From Plasmodium brasilianum (Eukaryota > Apicomplexa > Aconoidasida > Haemosporida > Plasmodiidae): 64,000 nt of DNA. The position numbers and the translations under genes are program-made. A model generated the notes under the pieces. It did not search any database and was not told the DNA's origin. It saw only the letters and a list, made by a program, of their open reading frames with translations. Of the stretch, positions 23,205 to 35,557 are shown piece after piece. The DNA lies in assembly GCF_023973825.1 (NCBI RefSeq), contig NC_090122.1:620001-684000 (forward strand), given 5' to 3'. Numbering within the stretch: the stretch's first letter is position 1; each line of letters opens with the position of its first letter.

Positions 23205-25632
23205 TTATGTCATTGAAAGATTTATAACCAAATTGTCGGCCGCTTTGTTGTAGTCAACATGTACATCCATATCATCAACTAACTCTTTCTTTAAGTACAT
23301 TATTGCAAATTTCGTCATAATAACACTTTCAATAAATATAAGAGTTGGTCTTGCTCCTAATTCTGGATCATAGGACTGGTCAATAATATAGTCAATAGCT
23401 TTTTCTGATACAGAAATACGTATATTTTTTTCTTCTAAACGTTTTTCTAATTTTTTAAATCTTAACTTAACAATTTGATGTAAATTCTTTTTATTTAATG
23501 GTTCAAAAATACCAATTTTGTCAATTCTGTTAACGAATTCTGGTTTAAACACTTTTTTACATTTTTTAATTAGTTGAATTCTAAGATCTTCAAAAACTCT
23601 TTTATATTCCGGTGTATCTGAATTATCTGCATCAAAGAATAATTTCTTTTTAAATAATTCTGCACCTAAGTTAGATGTCATAATAATAATGGTGTTTGAA
23701 AAATCAATATTTCTTCTATGATTATCATTAATATAACCATCTCCTAAAATTTGTAAAAGAACTTTAAAAACATCAGCATGAGCTTTTTCTAATTCATCAA
23801 AAAGAACAACTGAATGTGGTCTTTCTCTAACTGCTTCGGTTAACTGACCAGAATCACTAAACCCTACATATCCTGGTGGACTACCAGTAATTTTAGAAAC
23901 AGAATGTGCTTCAGTAAATTCAGACATATTCACACGAATTAAATTATCCTTAGAACTAAATAATTCAACTGCTAAAGTTTTGGCTAATTCTGTTTTACCC
24001 ACACCAGTAGGTCCTAAGAATAGAAAGGTACCTATTGGTTTTTCTGGATCCTTCATACCTGTTGCTGCTTTAACAACTGCATCACTTAACGATTTAATAA
24101 TATCTTCATTACCTATAATAGATTTAGATAAACTATTATATAATTTTAAAGCACCTTTTGATGATTCAAAGGACAAGGAACCAAGGGGCATACCAGAATC
24201 TCTTAAATAGATATAAGAAACATGTTCTTGATACAAAGCATCAACATTCATAGCATTATGTGTTTTTGCCTCAATATAAGCTAATGTTTCTTTATATACT
24301 TCCATATATTTTTCTTGTGCTTCTTTTAAGCTATTCTGTAATTCTATAGGTGGTTCTTTATTTGCATATATATAATTCTGTACTAATTCTTTTAATTCAT
24401 TTAATTTTTTTTCGATTTCTTTTTTTCTCTTTAACCTTTCTCCAGATATGACATATTCTTCATAATATTTTTTTAATGATTCTTTTTTCTCTTCAAAATC
24501 TTTAATTAGTTTATTATATTTTCTTTTTGATACCTTATCAACATCCATTTCTAATGTACTAATTTCGTAGGATAATCTTTCTATTTCTCTTTCAGTTACA
24601 TCTATAATTCTTGGCTTACCTGACAACTGTACTTGTAAAAAGGAACAAGCTTTATTTAATAAGTCAATAGCTTTATCTGGTAAATATCTGTCTTTAACAA
24701 AACGATCAGACACCTTTACAGCAGCAACTAATGCTTTATCTGTAATACGAATATTATAAAAGCTTTCATATTTACTTTTTAATGATCTTAAAATTTTGAT
24801 TGTATTTTCAACAGAAGGTGGTTCAACTAAAACTTTTTCAAATCTTCGTTCAAATGCTGAACAGCTTTCAATAAATTTTCTATATTCAGCTATAGTCGTT
24901 GCTCCAATTAATTTAATTTCTCCCTTTGATAAAACAGGTTTTAATAAATTAGCTGCATCAGCACCTCCTTCTGCTTTACCTGCACCTAGTAATAAATGTA
25001 TTTCATCAACAAATAAGATAATTTTATTCTTTTTATTTTTTAATTCTTTTATAATATTTTTCATTCTTGATTCAAATTCTCCTCTATATGATGTTCCGGA
25101 TGTAAATTTTCTAAAATTTAAACTAATAACTGTATATCCTAATAACTCCTTTGGTACATCCCCTTTTTCTATTCTATACACAAGACCTTCTACTATAGTA
25201 GTTTTACCTGTACCTGGATGACCAACTAAAACTGGACTATTCTTATTATATCTTAATAATGATTCTATCACAGCCCTTATTTCTTCATCTCTTCCATATA
25301 TACCATTTAATTTTCCATTTCTTACCTTTTCATTTAAATTTGAACCAAATTGTTCTATATATAAATTTCCTAATTTCCCATCTTTATCTTTCTTTGTTTT
25401 TTCTAACTTACTTTTTAACACTCCTTTTACAGCTTCATCTGTTAAATACACCTCATTTAGAATCTCGTTTACAAGTTCATCTGTCATCAAACCAATTAGC
25501 AGATGCTCTACATCTACCTTCTGACTTTTATATTTGCTTGCCAATGCTTCTGCTTCTGCTAGAACCTCCTTTACTTCGTCCGAGTATGTGATCCTAACTT
25601 TATTGTCCAGAGGCTAAAAGGGGGGAGGACAA

Positions 25633-25666
<34 letters not shown>

Positions 25667-27089
25667 TGCACTCAGTGAAAAAACATAAACAAAAACAAAT
25701 ACATATGCAACCATGTAATGACTATATCCATGCAGAAGAACAAATGAGGGATATGTCGTTGATCAAGAAGAAGGAGTAGCGTCCACACACACATACGTAT
25801 GTGTGTAGAGGTATGTTCTTGTGTTTGCATTATATCTGCCCATGAGTGCAGTACACATGCGACCTTGCTTTCTTTGTGAATGGTTCAAAAATGGATCAAC
25901 GTTTTTGTCATGATACTTCGCTCCTCTTCTTCTCTTTCATATAAAAGCATACTCTCAAGTAAGCATTAACATCATATGTATGTATAATAAGGTATAACAC
26001 TTAGTGTACACTTATATTTTGAGCATAAATTTATAGGTACGTACCGCTCCAACTCTAGTTTGCTCCAAAGCTGAGTCTATGTATTCCTTCAAATTACTGG
26101 CATTCACATTATTCTCCTTGAGTAAATTTGAACCTGCGCAATTAGGAGAAAAAAAATAAAATAAAAATATACAGACAAGTACATAAACAAACTAACAAAC
26201 AAACGAACTAACAAACAAACGAACTAACAAACGAACGAACTAACAAACGAACGAACTAACAAACGAACGAACTAACAAACGAACGAACTAACAAACGAAC
26301 GAACTAACAAACGAACGAACTAACAAACGAACGAACTAACAAACGAACAAACGAATTAACAAACTAACAAAATAAATGAATAAATGAATAAATAAAGCAA
26401 AAAGGCAGTATGCACCAATCGGAATACAATACCTCTCCCCTCTTTTCTCTTCTTACAAAAAAGAGCAAAACATGCGCGAACGAATATTTTTGCACACACA
26501 CACTCTGTCTACGTTTTCATTTTGTCTTCCTTACCATAGTCGCTCTTTGCCAAAGCTGTCAAGATATGTATTGGCTTTAATTGGCTATGACCATATCGCT
26601 TAGCTATGCTCTTTCCTGCATTCAAAATGTTTATAGTTCTGTTTAGGTAATTTTCATTCTAAAAAGAAAACGAAGAAGTTAAAGAATATATATAAAATAT
26701 AGAAAACATTGAAAAAACATAAAATATTGTAAAACATGAGAAAATATAAATTAACAAAATTGGATCAACAGTTGGTTTGACCCAGAAATATGCATCCATA
26801 TGCCGCCATATACAGCCCATACGCAGCCAATACCTCCTGTGTCTTCACTTATGCGATCGTCAGTATATACATAAGTATATACATAAGCATATATATTTAT
26901 ATATATATATATATCACAGCAATGCAACACCAAGCATGATTGTCCTATAACCCATTCTTTCCATAATGCAATTCATAATATACTTACCCCCTGATTGTTA
27001 TCTGCTGAGCAAAGCCCTAGGTTACTCTTATACAAAAAAAATAAGGTTGATAAAATGAAAATATAGCTCTTTAAAAATTTCCTTATCAT
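23205..27089 (-). CDS. HSP101: HSP101, ClpB-type AAA+ unfoldase of the PTEX export translocon, four exons
   Basis: Exons are 27089-26988 (34 codons, signal peptide MIRKFLKSYIFILSTLFFLY), 26658-26535, 26133-26045 and 25613-23205. They splice in phase to 907 residues, matching the about 906 of P. falciparum HSP101. Exons 2-3 hold the Clp N-domain (NRTINILNAGK, LKPIHILTALAKSDYG). The first ATPase domain has Walker A GHPGTGKT at about 236-243 and Walker B FVDEIH. A coiled middle domain (DVDKVSKRKYNKL through KKEIEKKLNELKEL) follows, then the second ATPase with GPTGVGKT at about 639-646 and VVLFDELEKAH. HSP101 unfolds cargo and threads it through the PTEX pore in the vacuole membrane so that proteins reach the host red cell. 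The signal peptide fits a secreted location. Intron 2 carries a 16-bp minisatellite. Confidence 0.96.
26190..26360. repeat. 16-bp minisatellite inside HSP101 intron 2
   Basis: About ten copies of aacgaacgaactaacaa-type units with a 16-bp period. They lie wholly between exon 3 (ends at 26133) and exon 2 (begins at 26535) of the minus-strand HSP101 gene, so the array is transcribed and removed by splicing. Confidence 0.9.
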
Positions 27090-27564
27090 TTTCACAATGG
27101 GTTGATGATAAATAAAATTAAGATTATTTAATATATGTATATATTATATATATTTACGTATACCTCAATGAAACAACTGCGTTAGCTTCATTGATGCATT
27201 AACAGTGAAATACAATGAAAAAAATTAAATTAACACTAGTGTTTAGAACGGTTTAAAATAAAAAGATATACGAATAAAATAAAATCGAGATATATATCCA
27301 AGTAAAACGAAATAAATCGATGTAAAATCTTGTAAATAAATATAAAAAGAAAGGATATTAATGGAAATAATGGATGAGAAAAGAAAAAGAACCAAAGAAA
27401 AGGTAAAAGCGATTTGGTTTATAATAATTTAATTATATAAATGTTACGTATGAAAATAAATATGAATATATATATTTCTACGTCTCTTGTTAACTTTTAA
27501 GTAAAACAAAAACCTGGAGAAGGCACAAAAAAATTTATCTATATCATTTTTCTTTTTATGTTCA

Positions 27565-27604
<40 letters not shown>

Positions 27605-28678
27605 AATAAAAAAAAAAGCAGGAAAGAGAAATGAAAAAAAATCAAACAGAAATACTCATTACTGCACAGATATATACATGTATACATCTACACATGCATG
27701 TACACACATATATAAATATAATGCAAAAAAAAATTTTCCGTTAACAGTAAAATTCGTATATAATATGTTACACATAATACTTCATTGTTATTACATAATT
27801 TATTTTCTTTTGTTTTATACTCATGTGCTTACGGACCTTGAAAATGGTAAGTGTATGTAAGCTGCTAATATCACATATGATATATATTGAAGTGTATATG
27901 TAAATATAAAAAATACGTAAAATATATGCATATATGTACATATATATATATCACATACAACGCAGAGCACGAGACGTGTTGTTTTAGAAAATCAAAAATC
28001 TAAATAAATAAAAAGAAAGTAAAATAAAATTATATATACGTAAAAACTTTAAATTATAAATATATCTGTACTAATAATGTACATACATAATAAAATGCAT
28101 ATTTAACTTTTGCAAAAAATACAATGTGAGATAAGGGGGAGGGAAAAAAAAAAAAAAAAAAATCAAGTATCAATGATATACTATTTAATTTTAAACATAA
28201 AACATGTAAGTTCTGAAAAATTGTACATAAACTAAAAAATTAATTTGGTACGGAGTATGGTGTATATGTCTATACATACACATATACATATATAGATATA
28301 TACATATACGTGCGTGTTGAGCTACTATTCCCTCTTTAATTCTCTACATTTACATGTGTACGCTTGTACCACATTTAAAAAGAATCGTTCTCTACAATAA
28401 TATTCATAAGTCGTAGTAAAACACGTTGAACGATAACTTAAATCTTTGAACATATGTACACACGCTTAAACACGCACATAATAGGTATACATTACTATAT
28501 ATATGTGTATATATATATAGGTATATTTACATATTTATATATACTTATATATATGTTTATACATATAAGCTTTACTTATGTACAATAATGGTAAGGTCAT
28601 GAGAAAACAAAAATATTGAAATTCCTTAGAAAATATATGGAAATAGTAAGTTTCAAAGAGAGTTCATAACTGTATATG

Positions 28679-28714
<36 letters not shown>

Positions 28715-29023
28715 GATAGATAGAAATATAAATAAATGCGTGTATAGGTATATAAATATATATATATAATTATATATAAATAAATATATATATATATGTG
28801 TGCTAAGTAATAGTACTTAATTTCATGTTTCTTATATTAACTTTTTATATGTAAACGCATTAATGAATATATTTTGTTATTGTCAATATATTATAAATTT
28901 AATTATTCGAATTGTATATAAAATTACATAAAAAAAAAATGAAATAACCCTAAAGTATAATATACCATCAAAATTGAAGAGAAAAAATTGAAAAAAATTA
29001 AAAACGTTATAAATCTCTAAAAC

Positions 29024-29055
<32 letters not shown>

Positions 29056-29392
29056 TGCAAAGAGTATAAAATTATTAGATTAAAAAAAAAAGAAAATTTT
29101 TATTAAACTTTCTTCTATTATGCATGCGCTTGATCGTGTATACTCGAAATTGTAAAGGAGCTTAACAACCATAAAAGAAAAAAAAAAAAAAAAAGCTTTT
29201 CACTTTTTTCTTATAAGAAGTATATTCATATGTATATTTATATTTATTTGTTTGTTTGTTTGTTTGTTTGTTTGTTTGCTTATTACTTTGTTAATTCGTA
29301 CGTTTGTTTCTTGGTACATTAGTTTATTCGTTCATTTGTTTTTTTATTTTGTATATGTACAATTCCAAGAACAAAAAATTTATAAATGGATA

Positions 29393-29425
<33 letters not shown>

Positions 29426-30029
29426 ACAATATATATAGCAATATATATAACAATATATATTATACATAAATATAATGTATATTAATGATCCTTATTTATT
29501 TAAAATAATACACAAAAAAAAAAAAAAATATATTTAAATAATAAAAGGGAAACAAAAAACAAAAAAAAAAATTTTTTAAAAGAAAAAACAGGGACTTACT
29601 ATTTTTTTATGGTAATAATCACAGCAGATTAAAAATGTGAAAGTGTATAAATCAGCATTATAATAAAATTAAGGTTAAGCACATACATGTATTTAATATA
29701 TTATATTTACGTATATGTTTATGTACAAAATCTCATCAAATTTTGAGATAAAAAGAACGAACGTAATTACTCATTTTTCATTTTCGATATGTCGCTGTGT
29801 TAAATTTTTTCGAAGCATTCCATTTTTTTAAGTATTTGTGCGTTGAGCTTCCTAAACTGTGTAGCTACATAAAACATCAATAATACTAACGTTAAAATTT
29901 TCGTATTTTTTTACTCTTACTGTTACTGTTACTGTTGCTTTTTTTTTCTTTTTGTTTTATTTTTTTTTTCTTTTTGTTTTATTTTATTTTCTTTTTTCTT
30001 TTTTTTTTCTTTGTTTTATTTTTTTTTTT

Positions 30030-30129
30030 NNNNNNNNNNNNNNNNNNNNNNNNNNNNNNNNNNNNNNNNNNNNNNNNNNNNNNNNNNNNNNNNNNNNNNN
30101 NNNNNNNNNNNNNNNNNNNNNNNNNNNNN
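30030..30129. other. Assembly gap of 100 N
   Basis: Exactly one hundred N flanked by T-rich sequence (ttttattttttttttt) on one side and a TA microsatellite on the other. The round number indicates a placeholder, so the real distance is unknown. Confidence 0.99.
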
Positions 30130-30601
30130 TTTGTATATATATATATATATATATATATAAATATATATACACATATGCATATACTTATATATACACACGC
30201 ATATATATATGTGCTATTTTTGAAGCTCAAATTTTCGTAAGAAAAAAAATCTTTTTTTTTCTTTTCCACATGTACACTGTTAAAATATTTTCCAATTCGA
30301 AAATTCTCGTTTTTTTCTATTCTTATTTATAAGCTTATTTTTATACTAATTTTTTCTTATTCTCACTATTTTATTTTTATTTTATTTCATTTTTTTTTTT
30401 TTTTGAGTAGCCAATTTACACACTATTCTACTTAACTGTACATTTTTTTTTTTTTTTTTTTTTTTACACAAATTTTGTCATAAAGTTCTGTACAGCAGTA
30501 TTATATATTTTTTCGTAAAAAGATTTTTTTTTTTTTTTTTACACATTCACTATTTTTACCTAACCTATTCATATTTATATTGCCCATTTTATTATAGTAA
30601 A

Positions 30602-30880
30602 CTATATTTGTATAACTCTTATATATTCATTTGACAACCTTTGTTTTTTTTTTTTAGGTACATATATATTATTTAAATCATTTATTTCTGACTTGTTCAT
30701 GTAATTTTTTCGACAGCATTTTTTAGATTCATTTTTTATTTTTGTATCATTTAGGCAACATTCTGTTCTCATCTTAAAATTTAAATGATTTCCCACTCCA
30801 CCCAATTGGATATAAAATTTTGTCCGATTAAAACGTAAGACGATTATGTAAATTTTTTAAACATCTTCGAAAAAAGCCGT
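30602..30880 (-). CDS. Weak candidate small gene, unknown function
   Basis: The minus strand is open for about 80 codons down to TAG at 30602, reading RFNRTKFYIQLGGVGNHL, then TECCLNDTKIKNESKKCC and KQRLSNEYIRVIQI. No ATG begins it in frame. An ATG (MFKK) lies just upstream but one base out of frame, with a six-A run between them; one extra A would connect them and give a protein of about 87 residues. Composition is less biased than in other frames here, with Cys pairs. No family is recognised. Confidence 0.25.
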
Positions 30881-31341
30881 ATGATGGTGATTACATTAAT
30901 TTATGTACTTTTTTTTTTTTTTTTTTTTGTAAACATAGCTATTTTGTTATCTCTTTTATTATATACACATGTATATGTATAAATAGGATACCAAATGTAG
31001 AAAAAAATTAGCCAAGTTGAAAACCGCCTGTTGTTATATTTATATCATTATACCACCTTTAACAAATTACTACTACTGATTTTACCACGAACGTGCTGCT
31101 CTCAAATTTCAGACAGGAATTATCTCTCGGTTAAAGAGGAGTATGGTAAAAACGCAAGAAGTTGAAAAAAAAAAAAAAAAAAAAAAGGTAAAAAAACGTG
31201 TAAAAATATATGTAAAAAAAAATATTTTTTTTAAATTTGATTAAAAAAAAAGATATATCAAATTTATAATATTAAAAAGGAAGATAACAAAATGGTAAGA
31301 TAAAAAGAATAAAATATAACAAATGAGAGATACAAACTCCC

Positions 31342-34300
31342 CTAAAGAAGTGGTTGCATCAGGTCAAAATTATTTGCACCCTTAAATGCATGCACATATC
31401 TTCTTTTTTTAAAATAAATTGTAACTATTAGCATTAATATAAGGATAATAACTAGAATAACAAAGACGAATAATACATATAGGCCCTTCAAGTACTCTGT
31501 TAAAAGGAAATGTGTTAAGACGAAATGAGGTAGAACATGGTGAGGTACAGTAATATAAATGTAAAAAAAAAAAAAAAAAAAAAAAAAGCATCACATCACA
31601 TCGTTCACGTGTTACATTTTTTATCTTTTTTTTTTTTTTTTTTTCTGCATAATATTTTATTAACCTTGCTTAATCAAGTAATAGCCAAAAAGATAATGAT
31701 TTATACTTATAATTATCATTGTAACCACCTCAAATAGGGCAAAGGCAGAGGTAATACTCTCATTATTTTTTACGCTTCATAAAAAAGGCAAAAGAATGTA
31801 TGCAGATGAAAATTACATAGACTAGTTTCGGAATATATTAGCGACGTGATATTGTTAATATTTAAATGCGGATACATTCACACACACGCATATATACATA
31901 TATACACGTAAATACTGCATAAACACTCAATTTCTCTATTTTTCAAACCACAAGTGCGTAGGTATTTGGGAAATAATAACCGTGGGGATAATGGATTCAC
32001 TAATACCTGTTATATAAAAAAAAAAAAAAATAATAATAAAAAATATTTGTATACATATACATATATATATATATATCTATTTATGATGCATATTAAAACA
32101 CATGTAAATCACGTGGGCAAAAATGTAACTTCAACTTATGTTTAGAAGAAACACATTGACGTTAAGTATGTTTTTCATTATACATGCACATGCATCGTGC
32201 TCATAACCACACATTTTTGACGGACCTATTAAGTTGAAGAACAAAAAGGCTAAGACGTCCGAATCTAAAAATGTGCACATATGTATATGTATGTAGGTAT
32301 GTATGTCTGCATGTATACATGTTCGCTTGTGGATGTGTGAGCGAAAGGGGGTAGATCGTGACCCATATATAAGAAATGCATAAGGCTAAATTTCCAAAAA
32401 TCATGTGTTTACTTATATTGAACTTGTAACAATATATTGATCCAGATATGGCAATTAAAATGAAAAGGGAAGAAGATAAAAGCAGAGAGAGAAAAGAGCC
32501 TATATTGTCAATGATATATCCAGAAAAGGGTATAGCTAACAGTGAAACAAAGGTCATAAGAATAGTATAAATATTAGACACATAAATATTTATATTAAAT
32601 ACAATTAAATATATATAAAAAAAATAGTTTACGAATATGTGCATAATTGATAATAAAAAAGCATATATAAATATAAAAAAAAAGAAAAAAAAAGTGAACG
32701 AAGAAAAAAATGTTTTCACTTTTTCATATATTATAAATATATTTTTAATTTTATATCTTTCTTTGTATTTGTTAAGTAACAAAGGTGAGTTATCTTTATC
32801 ATCATAAGATAACTCCAAGTCATCACAGTACAAATATTTGTCTTCCTCATAGTAAGTCGGGGTCAACAAGGAGTTCTTTTCGCCCTTTTCGATCTTTTGA
32901 TCCTCTTCCTCGTAGTTTTCCTTTTCAGATAAGTTCTCTGCACCTAAATTGTTGTTATCTCCTCTTTCTTTATGCCGTTCGTCTAAATGATTTACAACAT
33001 GACGTTTTGAATTGATATTAAATATTTCATTTGTTCCTATGTTTCGATTATCAGTTGAGCTATGTAAACCTGTTTCGTGTTTTCCACCTGTAACATATTT
33101 TTTTACAGTTTCTCCTTTTTCTTCTTCCCCTTTCTCCTCTTCCTTTCCGCCCTCAGTAACGTTCAAAAAGTGCACCGCTTCCTTCTTTATCCATTTTTTC
33201 TTTCCATTATTTGCGGTTCTCGAATACGCCAAATTATTTTCACTACCATTAAGTATATCTTTATCTGGAATATGTACATAAGCATCTACATAATCCTGTG
33301 CTTCCTCTTGTGCATTTACAACAACTCCATCATTCCTCTCGATCCCGTCGTAGTAAACGGATTTGCCTATATTTCTTTTACTGTCTAACATTTCAGAGTT
33401 TACGTTATTGTTCGAACTAGGGTTATATGGTACATTTTCTTTGTTAGTTTCTTGATAAGAAGCATTAATAGTATCGTGCTCTATGGCAATTAAACTGTTA
33501 ACGGCTTCAATGCAAATTTTGTAAGGCTTCATGGTATAACTGTGGTTCTTCCTCCTAGTAAAGGTATCGTTTATTCCGCTTCTTCCGTTTATTCCGCTTC
33601 TTCCGTTTATTCCGCTTCTTCCGTTTATTCCGCTACTTCCGTTTATTCCGCTTCTTCCGTTTATTCCGCTTCTTCCGTTTATTCCGCTACTTCCGTTTAT
33701 TCCGCTACTTCCGTTTATTCCGCTACTTCCGTTTATTCCGCTACTTCCGTTTATTCCGCTACTTCCGTTTATTCCGCTTCGTTCGCTTTTCCCATGGTTG
33801 ATGCCCTTTAATTGTGGTTTACCTACTCTTGAGTTCCTTTTAATATTATACGTGGTACTAACTTCAAAAGGTTTATCTTTGATTTCAATAATACTAAGTT
33901 TGTTATTACTTAATTTATTATTTCTGAACTTGTTCAGGAGATAGTACTCATAAAAAATGGACTTTTCCAGACTTGTGTAGGCACAAAAACTTATTTCGAC
34001 ATTTTTGTCTTCACACATATGTATATGAACAAGTATGTTGTCAATATTCTTGTCAGTTGAGTATATATAATAAGTTTCGTTCAAGTAGAAACAAGTATAT
34101 TTATAATTATAAAAAATTTTATATAAATTATCCCACAAATATTTTTGACTAATCCACTTATAGGTAAAAACTATTGTCATCATAAACCCTAATAAGTCTA
34201 TAAATAAAAACATAACTATGTAGTCCCTTATATCTGTATCAGCATTATTGTTTGTTACTACAAAATTTAACGAATGTGCCAATAATTTAAATAAACTGTT

Positions 34301-35557
34301 CATAAGAATCAACAACGATGTTATAACACCTATATTTACATAAAACACACAGTACAATATTTTCTTTTGATATATCTTTATATATCCGCTACATACAGAA
34401 CTTATCACGATGAACACGTAGAACAAATGCTTCAAGTACCCCTTGCTGTTGCTATTAATACCATTATTGATTCTGTCATTAATGCCATAATTGATGCTGC
34501 TATTAATTCCATTAATGAAGCTGCTGTTGTTAGTATCTCTAGCATTACTATTCTCTGTAACGGTGCTGCTATTACTCCTTCGATTCAGCATTTCACTTCT
34601 AACCTCCTGTTTGTCGTCTGTTGTGTAGGCAAAATTGATCGTGTTCCCCACTACCTTCTTTTTGTCAGACGACATGGACCCATCTTCCATTTCACTAGGA
34701 TAAATGGATATCTCCCTCCGTTGCAAAATGAACAAATAATTGGACATTTCCAAACTATTTGAAAAGAATAAGCTGTTAAAATTTAACCTATTTTCTAAAT
34801 TCTTTTTAAAAAAAAAATTAATCTCTTTTTTCTTTAACTCAGGGTCATAACAATTCACAATATTTTCATTATTTTGTGCAGTAAAAAATAAAGTATAATT
34901 TTTTTTTTGTTTTTGTGTTTGCATGTACAAGTCATAATTTAAATTCTCGTTGTATATTTGTATATCACTTAAAATTAAAAAAATAATAAAATGAGAAATC
35001 AAGTTCAATACATAAAAACTATTTAAAATATAACTTTTTTTACTCAAATTAAAAAATAAAATAAATACATATGTTATTAGTGAGCTAAAATATATTAAAG
35101 ACAATATGTTACTATAAATATATATCGACTGTTTGTTCATTTTGTTTTTTGGGTCCTCCTCTTTATCATATTTGTAATATTCATTGTGTGGGTAAAAGTT
35201 ATGTACACCAATATTTTCTCTATACATATTATGTAGAGCGCAATTTACATTGCTTAAAAATAAATATTTTTTATCATACACATTATCTTTTTCCCTCTCT
35301 TCACTATCATGATTGTTTGCATAACTGACGTAATTATTCAAATAATTGTGGTACTGATTTTTTACCTGACCAATATAATTTTTTTTTTCCGTTAGTTTTG
35401 TACTAGTATAATCTTTTCTTATTCCCGCTAGCATAAATAAAAAGGGAAACATGTTCTTAAATATGTGAGTGGAACACGAGAAAAAAATTGCACATATCAG
35501 AATTAAGACCTTATTTTTTTTGGAAAAATATGAACTCTTAATCTTATACTCCGACAT
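31342..35557 (-). CDS. Major facilitator superfamily-type transporter, multi-exon, about 12 TM
   Basis: The main exon starts at ATG 35557 (MSEYKIKSSYFSKKN); an upstream Met lies in a TA-rich leader and is not preferred. Membrane helices follow (VLILICAIFFSC, SNILSLIYFSSLI, DLLGFMMTIVFTYK), then a long charged loop with Ser-Gly-Ile-Asn repeats, then more helices with SGYIIDNIGSFLSLLLSS, which resembles the MFS GxxxD loop. Short 3' exons continue the fold: 32264-32226 (LAFLFFNLI), 32006-31949 (ISESIIPTVIISQIP), 31756-31665 (SAFALFEVVTMIII) and 31496-31342 (final helix, ending NNFDLMQPLL). Phases of these four agree. The join between the main exon (donor near 32310) and 32264 is not resolved; none of the visible donors gives the right phase. 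Substrate unknown. The order in the block fits the gene after HSP101 in P. falciparum. Confidence 0.75.
33562..33786 (-). repeat. 18-bp in-frame repeat in the transporter loop
   Basis: About twelve copies of an 18-bp unit coding Gly-Ser-Ser-Gly-Ile-Asn or Gly-Arg-Ser-Gly-Ile-Asn, in the central cytosolic loop of the MFS-type protein. Single-base c/t variants distinguish Ser and Arg units, and the two types are clustered, which shows recent unit duplication. The period keeps the frame. Confidence 0.92.

Larger units (their letters stand above)
27090..31341. other. Gene-poor region upstream of HSP101 with many homopolymers
   Basis: No confident gene. It has long A runs (27565-27601, 28140-28160, 29022-29051), TA microsatellites, a (TTTG)n stretch at 29247-29277 and an assembly gap. 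Bases 27090-28000 should be the HSP101 promoter and 5' UTR. Bases 30600-30880 hold the weak candidate frame listed separately. A + strand frame at about 31010-31160 ending YGKNARS is open but has no start and no match I know. Confidence 0.55.

Noticed and set aside
31010..31160. Plus-strand frame ending YGKNARS
   Set aside because: It has no start codon or convincing splice sites, and its length is within what chance gives in this much sequence.
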